In this document: positions 8,860 to 17,267 of the stretch, one piece after another
How positions within the stretch are numbered: position 1 is the first letter of the stretch
Layout of the letters: each line of letters opens with the position of its first letter
From: Arthrobacter sp. cf158
GTDB taxonomy: Bacteria > Actinomycetota > Actinomycetes > Actinomycetales > Micrococcaceae
Length of the DNA: 64,000 bases
Direction of reading: 5' to 3'
Assembly (NCBI RefSeq): GCF_900106835.1
Contig: NZ_FNNR01000003.1
Coordinates: 444,381 to 508,380 of the forward strand
Notes under the pieces: generated by a model
Told to the model about the DNA's origin: nothing
The model's database searches: none
Seen by the model: only the letters and a program-made list of their open reading frames with translations
Made by a program: the position numbers and the translations under genes

Positions 8860-8878
8860 TTAGCTTAGCCTTACCTAA
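8860..8878. promoter_or_regulatory. IdeR/DmdR-type iron box
   Basis: TTAGCTTAGCCTTACCTAA matches the actinobacterial consensus TTAGGTTAGSCTAACCTAA at 17 of 19 positions by hand. It overlaps the probable -10 element of the iron importer operon, so binding of the Fe-loaded repressor should block initiation. Location, match and operon content agree. Confidence 0.85.
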
Positions 8879-8952
8879 TTCATAAAAACGTGTCTGAGAA
8901 TGTCGGCGCCGGGGTGCTCCACCGTGGGTCAGGCACGTGCAAGGCTTGTTCC

Positions 8953-9372
8953 ATGGACCTTGAAATCCCGCCTTCGCTGACGATTCCTGCGTCGGAACTT
9001 GGCTGGCGGTTTTCGCGCTCGTCGGGTCCGGGCGGACAGCACGTCAACACCACGGACAGCCGCGCAGAGTTGTTGTGGAATGTCGCCGGTTCTTCCGCAG
9101 TGACGGAGGAACAGCGGTTGCTGCTGCTGAGGCGCCTGGGACCAAAACTCGTGGCCGGAGTCATCACAGTCACAGCCTCGGAGGAGAGGTCCCAACTACG
9201 TAATCGGGAGCTTGCCTTGGCCAAGCTGGCCAAGCTCATCACCCATGCACTGGTCCCGGAAAGTGTCCGCCGCCCGTCCAAGCCGACCCGGGGCTCCGCC
9301 CGGCGCCACCGGGTGGCGAAGGAACACAGATCGGTAACCAAACAACAACGACGCCGGCCCTCGGCCGAGTAG
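8953..9372 (+). CDS. arfB: Alternative ribosome rescue factor, ArfB/YaeJ-type peptidyl-tRNA hydrolase
   Basis: The ATG at 8953 gives a 139-residue protein, normal for ArfB. The GGQ catalytic loop is present as SSGPGGQHVN near residue 25. The C-terminus is a basic tail (SARRHRVAKEHRSVTKQQRRRP) that in the family inserts into the empty mRNA channel of stalled ribosomes. The factor hydrolyses peptidyl-tRNA on non-stop complexes without needing a stop codon. The open frame begins at 8890, but the extra 21 residues are not family-like. It lacks the codon-recognition domain of RF1/RF2. It lies 45 bp before the RidA-like gene. Confidence 0.88.
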   Translation: MDLEIPPSLTIPASELGWRFSRSSGPGGQHVNTTDSRAELLWNVAGSSAVTEEQRLLLLRRLGPKLVAGVITVTASEERSQLRNRELALAKLAKLITHALVPESVRRPSKPTRGSARRHRVAKEHRSVTKQQRRRPSAE

Positions 9373-9417
9373 CCGGCTCCCCTGTTGGCAGCGGCAGGTC
9401 AGTGGGACCATACAGTC

Positions 9418-9822
9418 ATGGCACCCATACAGCGCATCCGCCCGAAAGGGCTGGTTTCCAGCCCTGCTTTCAGTCATGTCGCCGTTGTCCCGCCCGGCGC
9501 CACTACCATCTACGTTGGCGGCCAAAACGCTGTCGATGCCAGCGGGGTACTGGTGGGCGAGGGCGACGCGGCCGCCCAATCTGCCCGGGCACTCGACAAC
9601 GCGAAGACCGCGCTGGAAGCCGCAGGTGCCGCATTAGGCGATGTGGTCCAGTGGAATGTGCTCTTCGTCCAGGGCGCCGACCTCGCTGCCGGATACGGGG
9701 CGATTGCCTCCAAGCTGGCATCAGAGGAGCCACCCCTGGTGACCGCCGCCTTCGTGGCAGGGCTGGGGGTGCCGGGCGCGCTGGTGGAAATCAGCGCGAT
9801 AGCCGCAGTCGAACGGGACTAG
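9418..9822 (+). CDS. RidA family (YjgF/YER057c/UK114) protein
   Basis: The 134-residue product has the RidA layout: SPAFSHVAVVPPGATTIYVGGQNAVDASG, the long helix with AAQSARALDNAKTALEAAGA, and the C-terminal VEISAIAAVERD. The trimeric family deaminates reactive enamine/imine intermediates. The canonical catalytic Arg lies in a C-terminal R-x-x-VE segment. Here the equivalent reads VPGALVEI without an obvious Arg, so this may belong to a Rid subgroup other than the archetypal deaminase. The ATG at 9418 is preferred over 9385. The stop overlaps the convergent NTF2-like gene by four bases. Confidence 0.83.
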   Translation: MAPIQRIRPKGLVSSPAFSHVAVVPPGATTIYVGGQNAVDASGVLVGEGDAAAQSARALDNAKTALEAAGAALGDVVQWNVLFVQGADLAAGYGAIASKLASEEPPLVTAAFVAGLGVPGALVEISAIAAVERD

Positions 9823-10214
9823 CTGCCGCTGATCTCCACCCACTCGGCGCGCCACTCCGGAGCTTGGAAGGATTCGCTCCAGTACGCCGTCTCCTTGGCA
9901 ATCCTGCCGTCCCGGAACTCGAAGATGAAGACCGTCTGGTACTGAGGGCCGTCGTAGTCCAGCAGCGCCTCTGCCACCACAAGATCCCCGCCGCTGAGCA
10001 GTCGGTGCGGCGTGATGGTGGGCAACTGCGGAAAAGCGTTGTAAATACCCCGGCGATTCCCAGCGCCGCGCACAACTTCCCCGGACTGCGGCCAGTGCAT
10101 CACCGCGTCATCATGGAACAGCTCATCCATGACGTCAATACGGCGCTCGTTGATGCAGTCGATCAGCCGCTTGACCACGTTTTCATTGCCAATTTGATCT
10201 GCCATGAACCGCAT
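9819..10214 (-). CDS. SnoaL/NTF2-like nuclear transport factor family protein
   Basis: The 131-residue protein shows the cone-shaped SnoaL/NTF2 pattern: VVKRLIDCINERRIDVMDELFHDDAVMHWPQSG in the first helices, then strands ending in FIFEFRDGRIAKETAYWSE. This fold serves as hydrolase, isomerase or cyclase, or simply a binding protein, and the active site cannot be assigned from sequence alone. A GGAGG lies just before the ATG at 10214. The ATG three codons later (10205) is an alternative start. It follows the TetR gene leftward with a 45-bp gap and might be cotranscribed with it. Confidence 0.78.
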   Translation of the reverse strand: MRFMADQIGNENVVKRLIDCINERRIDVMDELFHDDAVMHWPQSGEVVRGAGNRRGIYNAFPQLPTITPHRLLSGGDLVVAEALLDYDGPQYQTVFIFEFRDGRIAKETAYWSESFQAPEWRAEWVEISGS

Positions 10215-10259
10215 TGTCCTCCTGGGTAGAGGCCTGCGCTACGGAAGGTGGACCCGCTG

Positions 10260-10886
10260 TCAGGGGTTTTTTATCAGATCCATGAAGCCTTGGAGATGTT
10301 CGGCCATGTCCACCGATTCGTCATAGAGCCAGCTCAATTGGATTCCATCCACCAGCGCGGTGATCTGGCGGGCTACAACGCGTGGCGAGAGGCCTTCGCG
10401 CAGCCGGCCCGCCGCAAGTTCACGTTCGAGTTCGGCCTCCACTGAGGCCACGAAGTCCTGGTTCCGCCGGAGCTGGAAGGCATGGGCGGGGTGATCGGGG
10501 CTGATGGCTTCCGCGCGCAGCGTTGCGTCGAGGTGGATCACGCCACGGATCCCGGCATTGTGCCGCATGACTGCGGGCACGGTTTCCAGGAGGCCACGTT
10601 CGCTGATGAGTTCGGTGCGCCATGGCCCTTCCCGCTCTTCGCGCAAGACCAACACGGCCTCGAGCAGCGCTTCCTTGCTCCCGAAGTGATGGAGGAGAGC
10701 GGTGTGACTGGTTCCTACGGCTTCGGCAATCTGCCGGATGGACAGGCCGAGGTACCCCTTTTCGGCGAACACCTGAAAAGCAGCTTCCACCAGCTCAGCC
10801 CGCTTTTTTGCCCCGTTCGCGTAGGGAGCACGCTTGCCCGTCCGGCCCGGTGTGCGACTGGGCTGAGTGCTGGTTTCCTGATCCAT
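10260..10886 (-). CDS. TetR family transcriptional regulator, probable controller of the flavonol-glycoside genes
   Basis: The start at 10886 has a textbook GGAGG, although the frame stays open to 11063. The N-terminal HTH spans about residues 22-70 (KRAELVEAAFQVFAEKGYLGLSIRQIAEAVGTS, then ALLHHFGSKEALL). The C-terminal ligand domain is consistent with the TetR_C_6 type. The gene is divergent from the MFS/GH1/GH78/quercetinase operon with 189 bp between starts, the usual place for a local repressor. An inverted repeat of TTTCTTT and AAAGAAA lies between them. That it responds to a flavonoid or sugar is inference from context. Confidence 0.88.
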   Translation of the reverse strand: MDQETSTQPSRTPGRTGKRAPYANGAKKRAELVEAAFQVFAEKGYLGLSIRQIAEAVGTSHTALLHHFGSKEALLEAVLVLREEREGPWRTELISERGLLETVPAVMRHNAGIRGVIHLDATLRAEAISPDHPAHAFQLRRNQDFVASVEAELERELAAGRLREGLSPRVVARQITALVDGIQLSWLYDESVDMAEHLQGFMDLIKNP

Positions 10887-10915
10887 GTGAGACCTCCTTC
10901 GGACGAGGCTATCAA

Positions 10916-10942
10916 GTTTCTTTTCCACTCCGGTAAAGAAAT
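10916..10942. promoter_or_regulatory. Imperfect inverted repeat in the TetR/MFS divergent region
   Basis: GTTTCTTTT at 10916-10924 and TAAAGAAAT at 10934-10942 pair at seven of nine positions around a 9-bp spacer. The position 30 bp upstream of the regulator start suggests an operator or promoter-overlapping site for the TetR protein. No consensus is known to me. Confidence 0.35.
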
Positions 10943-11075
10943 CTTTGTGAAAGTGTTCCAATGTGGTCAAAGTTTGGATACCTTTGCAGGAGACATCAAG
11001 GGCCGGGACTTCACCACGGCCCGCATCACCTGTCATTAAGAGCCAACGGTGGCTCTGGTCCAAAGGAGGATTCCC

Positions 11076-12416
11076 ATGGGTGACCCAACAACGCAGGCAC
11101 AGGTCCTGGAACCTGCCGGGCGAGCAACACTGGACGCCGGCGCCGGCACGGAAGCCGCCACACCGCCGTCGAGCGCAGTGCCTTCAGGTGCGGCACCGCA
11201 GCAGCCGTCCACCAAAAAGACCATGGCCCTGGTACTCATCGCCGCTTTGGGCATGTACATCATGAGCCTGACTCTGGGTACGGCTATCTCGCTGCGCCTG
11301 GCCGCAGTTGATCCGGCCGCCAAGGAGACGAGCTACGGCATGGCGGTCTCCATCAGTTCACTGCTCTTGCTCGTCACCATCCCGCTGACTGGCGCCCTGT
11401 CCGACCGTACGGCAGGCCGCTTCGGCCGGCGTCGCCCGTGGATCATCGGCGGGCTGGTCCCTGCACTGCTTGCCGCTGCCGTCATTGGCACAGTGCCCTC
11501 CACACCCGTGATTGTCGCGGCGTACGTGGTTGCACTGGTGTCTGCCCAGGCTGCGTTCAACGCTTACGCGGTCATTCCCATCGAGGCGCTGCCGGACAAC
11601 AAGAGGGCGCGTGTCATGGGAGCCATGGGCATGGCCGGTGCACTGGCAATGTCCGCTGGTTCGTACATCGCCGCGTGGCTGGTGGCCGCCCCGCTGCTCA
11701 TGATGTGCGTCCCGGTCCTGCTGGCACTCATCTGCAGCATCCCGCTCCTGGTGATGTACAAGGACCCCGCAAAGACACGCGCCGAACTCCCGCCCCTGGA
11801 CCTCAAGGGCTTGGCGAAAACGTTCCTGGTTGACCCCCGAAAACACCCCAACTTCGCCTGGGCATGGGCCTCACGATTCCTGGCAGGCATTGCCATGACG
11901 GCCCTGTTCGCCTACTTCATCTTCTTCCTCATGGACGGGCTGGGTATGCCGATTGCCGAGGCCGGGAAGAGCGCGGGTCTGCTGACCCTCATCTCGGCAC
12001 CTGTCAGCATCCTCTTCTTCACCGTATCGGGTTGGCTTTCTGACAAGATCGGCCGCCGCAAACCGTTCGTCATCGCCGCCGCGTTGCTGATGGCCAGTGC
12101 CCTGGTCATCGGCGCAACGGCAACCTCGTTCGAACAGTTCGTGGTGGCGTGGATCGTGTTCGCCATGGGCCAGGCCATGTACCTCACCGTGGATCTTGCC
12201 TTGTGCGCCGCGGTCCTCCCTGACGCCAAGGACACCGGTAAGGACATGGCGGTCTTCAGCCTCGCCCTCAGCATCCCCAACATCATCGTTCCCGCAGCCG
12301 CCCCCGCGATCCTCGCCATCGGCAGCGGCCACAACTATGGCTTCCTCTGGTTCGCAGCCGCCGCGCTGTGCGCCCTGGGAAGCGTCACCGTCACATTCAT
12401 CAAGGGTGTCCGCTAG
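11076..12416 (+). CDS. MFS transporter, likely glycoside/sugar uptake
   Basis: The ATG at 11076 follows AAAGGAGGA at ideal spacing and gives 446 residues. After a ~45-residue Ala/Pro-rich cytoplasmic N-terminus there are about 12 membrane spans. Motif A-like loops lie between segments 2 and 3 (LSDRTAGRFGRRRPW) and again after the central loop (WLSDKIGRRKPF). The pattern resembles sugar-transporting MFS members. It is the first gene of an apparent operon with beta-glucosidase, alpha-rhamnosidase and quercetinase. Import of a flavonol glycoside or a released sugar is therefore the contextual guess. No binding residues can be assigned. Confidence 0.87.
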   Translation: MGDPTTQAQVLEPAGRATLDAGAGTEAATPPSSAVPSGAAPQQPSTKKTMALVLIAALGMYIMSLTLGTAISLRLAAVDPAAKETSYGMAVSISSLLLLVTIPLTGALSDRTAGRFGRRRPWIIGGLVPALLAAAVIGTVPSTPVIVAAYVVALVSAQAAFNAYAVIPIEALPDNKRARVMGAMGMAGALAMSAGSYIAAWLVAAPLLMMCVPVLLALICSIPLLVMYKDPAKTRAELPPLDLKGLAKTFLVDPRKHPNFAWAWASRFLAGIAMTALFAYFIFFLMDGLGMPIAEAGKSAGLLTLISAPVSILFFTVSGWLSDKIGRRKPFVIAAALLMASALVIGATATSFEQFVVAWIVFAMGQAMYLTVDLALCAAVLPDAKDTGKDMAVFSLALSIPNIIVPAAAPAILAIGSGHNYGFLWFAAAALCALGSVTVTFIKGVR

Positions 12417-12443
12417 CAAGCGGGCATGGAAAAGGAAACAACA

Positions 12444-13715
12444 ATGACCACCTCCCAGTCCTTCCCCGACGACTTCCTCTGGGGAGTCGCAACCGCCGCA
12501 CACCAAGTGGAAGGGAACAACGTCAACAGCGACACCTGGCTGCTGGAGCAGCTGCCCGGCACCATCTTCGCCGAACCCTCCGGTGACGCCATTGACCACT
12601 ATCACCGGTATCGCGAGGACATCGCGCTCATCGCCAGCCTGGGGTTTACCACGTACCGCTTCTCCTTGGAGTGGGCACGGATTGAGCCGGTTGAAGGTCA
12701 GTTCTCGACGGCAGCACTCAACCATTACCGCCGCGTCCTGGAAACTTGCCACGAGCACGGATTAACACCGGTGGTCACCTTCCACCACTTCACCTCCCCG
12801 CTGTGGCTGCTGGCCGCCGGTGGCTGGGAAGATTCAGCGACCCCTGAACGTTTCGCCCGTTTCTGCGATCACGCCACTGAACACCTTGGCGACCTCATCG
12901 GCGTCGCGTGCACGCTCAATGAGCCCAACCTTCCGTGGCTGCTCAAGGAAATCGGCATCGGCGGCGGACCTGCCGAAAGCCGCGGCGAGGTGCCCATCTG
13001 GGCGGCGGCCGCAGAGCGCCTCAACATTGAGGCGGCCCGGGTGGCCCCGTTCCAGTTCACCGTCTCCAAGGCGGGCTTCGATGTGAAGCTCGCAGCGCAC
13101 CAGGCCGGGCGCGATGCCATCAAGGCCCGCTATCCGGACCTGATGGTCGGCTGGACCCTGGCCAACACGGACATTCATGCCGCCTCCGGCGGAGAAGCCA
13201 ACGCAGACCGCATTCGCCGCGAGGTTAACGAGCGCTTCCTTGAAGCCTCCCGGGGAGACGACTTTGTGGGAATCCAGACGTACGGCCGGACGGTGTTCGG
13301 CGCAGATGGACTTGTCCACGCTGAAGATGGCGTTCCCACCAACCAAATGGGAGAGGAAATCTACCCTGAGGGACTGGAAGCGACCATCCGCGAGGCTGCC
13401 CGTATTGCGCAGATCCCGGTCATCGTCACCGAGAATGGCCTCGCCACCGAGGATGACACCCAGCGCCTGGACTACCTTCGCACCGCAGTGACCGGCGTGG
13501 CTTCCTGCCTGGCTGACGGAATTGACGTCCGCGGCTATATCGCCTGGACAGCCTTCGACAACTTTGAGTGGGTGTTCGGCTACGTCCCCAAGTTCGGACT
13601 GATCGCCGTGGACCGTCAGACCCAGGAACGCACTCCCAAACCCAGCGCATACTGGCTGGGAGGCGTAGCGCAGGTCAACGGCGCGGCACTGGACCTCGTC
13701 AACCAACCTGCCTGA
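12444..13715 (+). CDS. GH1 beta-glucosidase
   Basis: The family 1 barrel is complete. It has FLWGVATAAHQVEGN at the N-terminus, the acid/base Glu in TLNEPN (about residue 159), the nucleophile in VTENGL (about residue 329), and the aglycone/sugar-binding WTAFDNFEW segment. At 423 residues from the ATG at 12444 it is slightly short of typical 440-480. There is no signal peptide, so it acts in the cytoplasm on an imported glycoside. It sits 27 bp after the MFS gene and 36 bp before the rhamnosidase. In this context it would remove the glucose left after derhamnosylation of rutin-type flavonols. The sugar specificity is inferred. Confidence 0.93.
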   Translation: MTTSQSFPDDFLWGVATAAHQVEGNNVNSDTWLLEQLPGTIFAEPSGDAIDHYHRYREDIALIASLGFTTYRFSLEWARIEPVEGQFSTAALNHYRRVLETCHEHGLTPVVTFHHFTSPLWLLAAGGWEDSATPERFARFCDHATEHLGDLIGVACTLNEPNLPWLLKEIGIGGGPAESRGEVPIWAAAAERLNIEAARVAPFQFTVSKAGFDVKLAAHQAGRDAIKARYPDLMVGWTLANTDIHAASGGEANADRIRREVNERFLEASRGDDFVGIQTYGRTVFGADGLVHAEDGVPTNQMGEEIYPEGLEATIREAARIAQIPVIVTENGLATEDDTQRLDYLRTAVTGVASCLADGIDVRGYIAWTAFDNFEWVFGYVPKFGLIAVDRQTQERTPKPSAYWLGGVAQVNGAALDLVNQPA

Positions 13716-13751
13716 CCCGGACTCCCCCACTACCGATACTGGAGATCACAC

Positions 13752-16031
13752 ATGACCACTTGGCACGCCCGCATGATCGCTTCGGACAAGGACTTCGACG
13801 ACGCACCACTGCTCCGCGGCGAGTTCCAGCTGGACGAAGGCCACGGCGACGTGGAGTCCGCCACCCTCTTCCTGTCCGCGCTGGGGGTGGTGGAGGCTTG
13901 GGTCAACGGTCAGCGGACGTCCGAGGACCTCCTTACTCCGGGCTGGTCCAGCTATGAATGGCGTGTCCGGTACAGCGAACTCGACGTCACCGAACTGGTC
14001 AGTACGACGACGGTGGTTGGGCTTGCGCTCGGAAACGGCTGGTACCGGGGGCGGCTGGCGTGGTCGGGGGGTTCCAAGTACTACGGTGAGGAACTCGGCG
14101 GGTTCGCTGAACTCCGGATCCGTTTCGCGGATGGTCATGAGCAAGTCGTCGGAACGGATGCCTCGTGGACGGCCGGCCCGTCGGCCACCACCGCCAATGA
14201 TCTCTATGATGGCCAGTCCATTGATGCCCGGCGTTTCGACGACGCGTGGCTGTCCCCCGGCTTCGCCTCCTCCGAATGGTCTGCCGCCAGAGTGCTCGAC
14301 GACGACCTCAGCCGCCTTGAGCCTTACATCGGACCTCCCGTCCGCCGCCAGATGGAACTGCAACCAGTGAAGGTATGGACGTCGCCGGCAGGAAAGGTTT
14401 TGGTGGACTTCGGCCAGAACCTGGTGGGCTGGGTACGGGCCACGCTGACCGGGACATCCGGTCAGGTAGTAACGGTCCGCCACGCCGAAGTGCTGGAAGA
14501 GAACGAGCTGGGTACCCGCCCGCTGCGCTCGGCAGAAGCGACAGACCGGTTCACCCTCTCCGGAGGAAGCGACACCTTCGAGCCGACACTCACATTCCAC
14601 GGCTTCCGCTACGCCGAAGTTGACGGGTGGCCCGGCGGCCCCGATGCCCTTCGCGAGCATGGCGGCCTGACCGCCGTCGCGATCAGTTCGGACATGAAGC
14701 GGATCGGAACCTTCCAGACGTCAAACCCGTTGCTGAACCGCCTGCACGAAAACGCAGTGTGGGGTATGCGCGGCAACTTCGTGGACGTCCCTACGGACTG
14801 CCCTCAGCGGGACGAACGCCTCGGCTGGACCGGTGACCTTTCGGCGTTCGCGCCCAGTGCCGCGTTCCTGTTCGACAGCCGGGACTTCCTCCGCGACTGG
14901 CTGCGTGACCTTGCCCTGGAGCAGAACCATAATGACGAGCTGGTGCCGTTTGTGGTGCCCAACGTCCTCAAGTACATCGAGCAGCCAGCCGAGTTCGGCG
15001 CTCCGGACACTGCGGCGGTATGGAGCGACGCAGCGGTCTGGGTTCCCTGGGCTTTGTGGCGGGCCTACGGTGATCGGCGGGTGCTCGAAGAGCAATTCGA
15101 ATCAATGACCGGCCACGCCCGGCGCCTTCGCAGCAAGCTTTCACCCAACGGCCTGTGGGATACGGGGTTCCAGTTTGGGGACTGGCTCGACCCCGACGCC
15201 GCGCCGGACCAGCCATGGGCGGCCAAGGCCGACAAGCATGTGGTGGCGACACTGTGTGCGTTCCGTACAGCGTCCTTGGTGGCGGCTGCCGCTGACGTCC
15301 TGGGAGATGCGGGGGCATCGGCCGAGTTCGGAACCATGGCACACGAGCTGCAGGCAGCGTTCACCGAACACTACGTTTCCGAAAGCGTGATTACCAGCGA
15401 CTGCACTACCGTCTACGCCTTGGCGATCGTCTTCGGAATCCTCAAAGAGGCCGACCGCGAGTTTGCCGGTCACCGGCTGGCCGAACTGGTGGAAAAATCG
15501 GGTTACCGCATCTCCACCGGCTTTGCCGGCACACCGTTCGTCACGGATGCACTCACGGAGACAGGACACCTGGACGCGGCGTACCGCTTGCTGCTCCAAA
15601 CCGAAAACCCATCCTGGCTGTATTCCGTGTCAATGGGAGCCACCACCATCTGGGAACGTTGGGATTCCATGCTTCCGGACGGCACCATCAACCCTGGTGA
15701 AATGACCAGCTTCAACCACTACGCGCTGGGCGCCGTGGTGGACTGGATGCACCGGACCATTGGCGGACTGGCCCCACTGGATCCCGGTTACAGCCGCATC
15801 CTGATGGCACCGCAGCCCGGTGGCGGACTCGACTGGGCAGAAACCACACTGGAAACACCGCTGGGATTGGCTTCGGTGCGCTGGGACATGGTTGAGGGCC
15901 GGGTGGAGGTCACAGCCACAGTGCCTGACGGCAGCGAAGCCGTCCTCCGGATTCCCGGATCGGACGACGAAGTGGTGGGCCCAGGTCACTACATCAGAAA
16001 AAGCTCGCCCGCAGAGCTCAGCTTTCATTGA
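13752..16031 (+). CDS. GH78 alpha-L-rhamnosidase
   Basis: The 759-residue enzyme has the bacterial GH78 order. N-terminal beta domains (SALGVVEAWVNGQR; LTPGWSSYEWRVRY; LGNGWYRGR) are followed by the linker strand VLVDFGQNLVGWVRA. The (alpha/alpha)6 catalytic barrel begins with VDVPTDCPQRDERLGWTGD, whose E in RDER matches the general acid. The base-side TTIWERWDS is at ~residue 635, and a C-terminal beta domain closes the chain. No signal peptide is visible, so the substrate is probably taken up intact. It lies in the operon between beta-glucosidase and quercetinase, fitting removal of the rhamnose of rutin or quercitrin. A paralogue lies at 31563-33932. Confidence 0.94.
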   Translation: MTTWHARMIASDKDFDDAPLLRGEFQLDEGHGDVESATLFLSALGVVEAWVNGQRTSEDLLTPGWSSYEWRVRYSELDVTELVSTTTVVGLALGNGWYRGRLAWSGGSKYYGEELGGFAELRIRFADGHEQVVGTDASWTAGPSATTANDLYDGQSIDARRFDDAWLSPGFASSEWSAARVLDDDLSRLEPYIGPPVRRQMELQPVKVWTSPAGKVLVDFGQNLVGWVRATLTGTSGQVVTVRHAEVLEENELGTRPLRSAEATDRFTLSGGSDTFEPTLTFHGFRYAEVDGWPGGPDALREHGGLTAVAISSDMKRIGTFQTSNPLLNRLHENAVWGMRGNFVDVPTDCPQRDERLGWTGDLSAFAPSAAFLFDSRDFLRDWLRDLALEQNHNDELVPFVVPNVLKYIEQPAEFGAPDTAAVWSDAAVWVPWALWRAYGDRRVLEEQFESMTGHARRLRSKLSPNGLWDTGFQFGDWLDPDAAPDQPWAAKADKHVVATLCAFRTASLVAAAADVLGDAGASAEFGTMAHELQAAFTEHYVSESVITSDCTTVYALAIVFGILKEADREFAGHRLAELVEKSGYRISTGFAGTPFVTDALTETGHLDAAYRLLLQTENPSWLYSVSMGATTIWERWDSMLPDGTINPGEMTSFNHYALGAVVDWMHRTIGGLAPLDPGYSRILMAPQPGGGLDWAETTLETPLGLASVRWDMVEGRVEVTATVPDGSEAVLRIPGSDDEVVGPGHYIRKSSPAELSFH

Positions 16032-16113
16032 GTGAAATCACCCGCCACGGCCCTCAGCCGATGAGCAAAGCTTGTACAAGGTACTTATGCCGACGAAGGA
16101 AAGAAGGAAGCAC

Positions 16114-17181
16114 ATGTCCCTCAGCGTCGAGGAAATTAACAAAACACTCCCCCTGGCCAACACGTTGCCGGGCGAAGCCGTCCCCTACTACATGGCCTCC
16201 GGCGAAGGTGCCCGGTATGAGCTCAATGGACAGCTGATCACCGTCATCGCCCGGGCTGCCGACACGGGCGGAATTTTCAGCGCCGCCTACATCTCAGGAG
16301 GCATGGGAGCTGAATCTCCCTTCGTAACCCACGCGATCGAACACAAAACGCTGTACGTTTTTGACGGCATCCTCCATGTCTGGTTGCCCGGAGAAAGCCG
16401 CATCCTGACCCCGGGCGACTCTGTTGTCATTCCTCCGGGGACCCCGCACGCATACCGCATGGCCAGCCACTACACCCGCTTCCTGAATTGGATGACTCCC
16501 GGCGGGGCGAAGGCTTACTACGAGCGCGTTGGCACACCCATCGACTCCCACGTTCCTCCGGTGCGTCCGGGCCATCAGCCCAGTGCCCGGGAGCTCGCGG
16601 AGGTGGGCGCAGAATTCGGCATCACGTTCCCTGACGTGGAGCGTGTGGCCCCGAAGTTGCAGCAAAACGCAGGATTGCCGGCGTCGCTTAGTCCCTACTT
16701 CCTCAGTGCCGGGGAAGGCGAACGACTGGTCAGCTACCAGACCATGTTTTCCTACCTCTCACGGCCGCAGAATACGGGTGAGAACTACTTCGCGGTGCAC
16801 ACCAAGGGCGCCAAGTCACCGTACATTCCGCTGCACTTCCACTCGGAGCACACAGAGAACTTCCTCTGCACGGAGGGGCGCATGTGGCTGTACGCCAACG
16901 GGCGCGAAATGCTGCTGACCAAGGGCGACTTTGTCCACGCCCCGGCCGGCACCGTCCACTCGTTTGCGTTCGATGCCCACAACACCCAAATGGTGGGGTT
17001 CCTGACACCGTCGGTGTTCAACGGCTTCTTCGAGTACTTCAACAAGCCCACTGAGGACTACATCTATACCGAGGGTGGCGAGCCCTACATGGACATGGAA
17101 GGCTTTGGCCGCGCCCAGGCGGAAATGGACCTGACCGTGGTTGGTCCTCCTCCGCAGCGTCGTATTGCGCTTGATATCTAA
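16114..17181 (+). CDS. Bicupin quercetin 2,3-dioxygenase
   Basis: The ATG at 16114 follows AAGGAAG and gives 355 residues, close to the 337-residue B. subtilis bicupin quercetinase. It shares the pattern YYMASGEGARYELNG and IPPGTPHAYRMASHYTR. The C-terminal cupin has an intact metal site: HFHSEHTE plus the His in AGTVHSF. The N-terminal cupin reads THAIEHKTLYVFDG. The first His of HxH and the Glu are both replaced (Lys in the Glu position), so only the C-terminal half is expected to bind metal. Reaction: O2-dependent opening of the flavonol C ring, releasing CO and a depside. Last gene of the glycoside operon, followed by a strong terminator. Confidence 0.85.
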   Translation: MSLSVEEINKTLPLANTLPGEAVPYYMASGEGARYELNGQLITVIARAADTGGIFSAAYISGGMGAESPFVTHAIEHKTLYVFDGILHVWLPGESRILTPGDSVVIPPGTPHAYRMASHYTRFLNWMTPGGAKAYYERVGTPIDSHVPPVRPGHQPSARELAEVGAEFGITFPDVERVAPKLQQNAGLPASLSPYFLSAGEGERLVSYQTMFSYLSRPQNTGENYFAVHTKGAKSPYIPLHFHSEHTENFLCTEGRMWLYANGREMLLTKGDFVHAPAGTVHSFAFDAHNTQMVGFLTPSVFNGFFEYFNKPTEDYIYTEGGEPYMDMEGFGRAQAEMDLTVVGPPPQRRIALDI

Positions 17182-17194
17182 GTTCGACCGCTGA

Positions 17195-17230
17195 AAGGCC
17201 CGGATCCCCTGCAGGGATCCGGGCCTTCTT
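17195..17230 (+). terminator. Rho-independent terminator after the quercetinase operon
   Basis: A perfect 14-bp stem, AAGGCCCGGATCCC (17195-17208) with GGGATCCGGGCCTT (17214-17227), closes a 5-base loop and is followed by TTCTT. It lies 13 bp after the quercetinase stop and separates it from the convergent DUF3500 gene. It may also stop transcripts from the opposite side. Confidence 0.9.
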
Positions 17231-17267
17231 CAGTGTGGCCGACCGCGTTACATAGCCGGGCCTGAAA

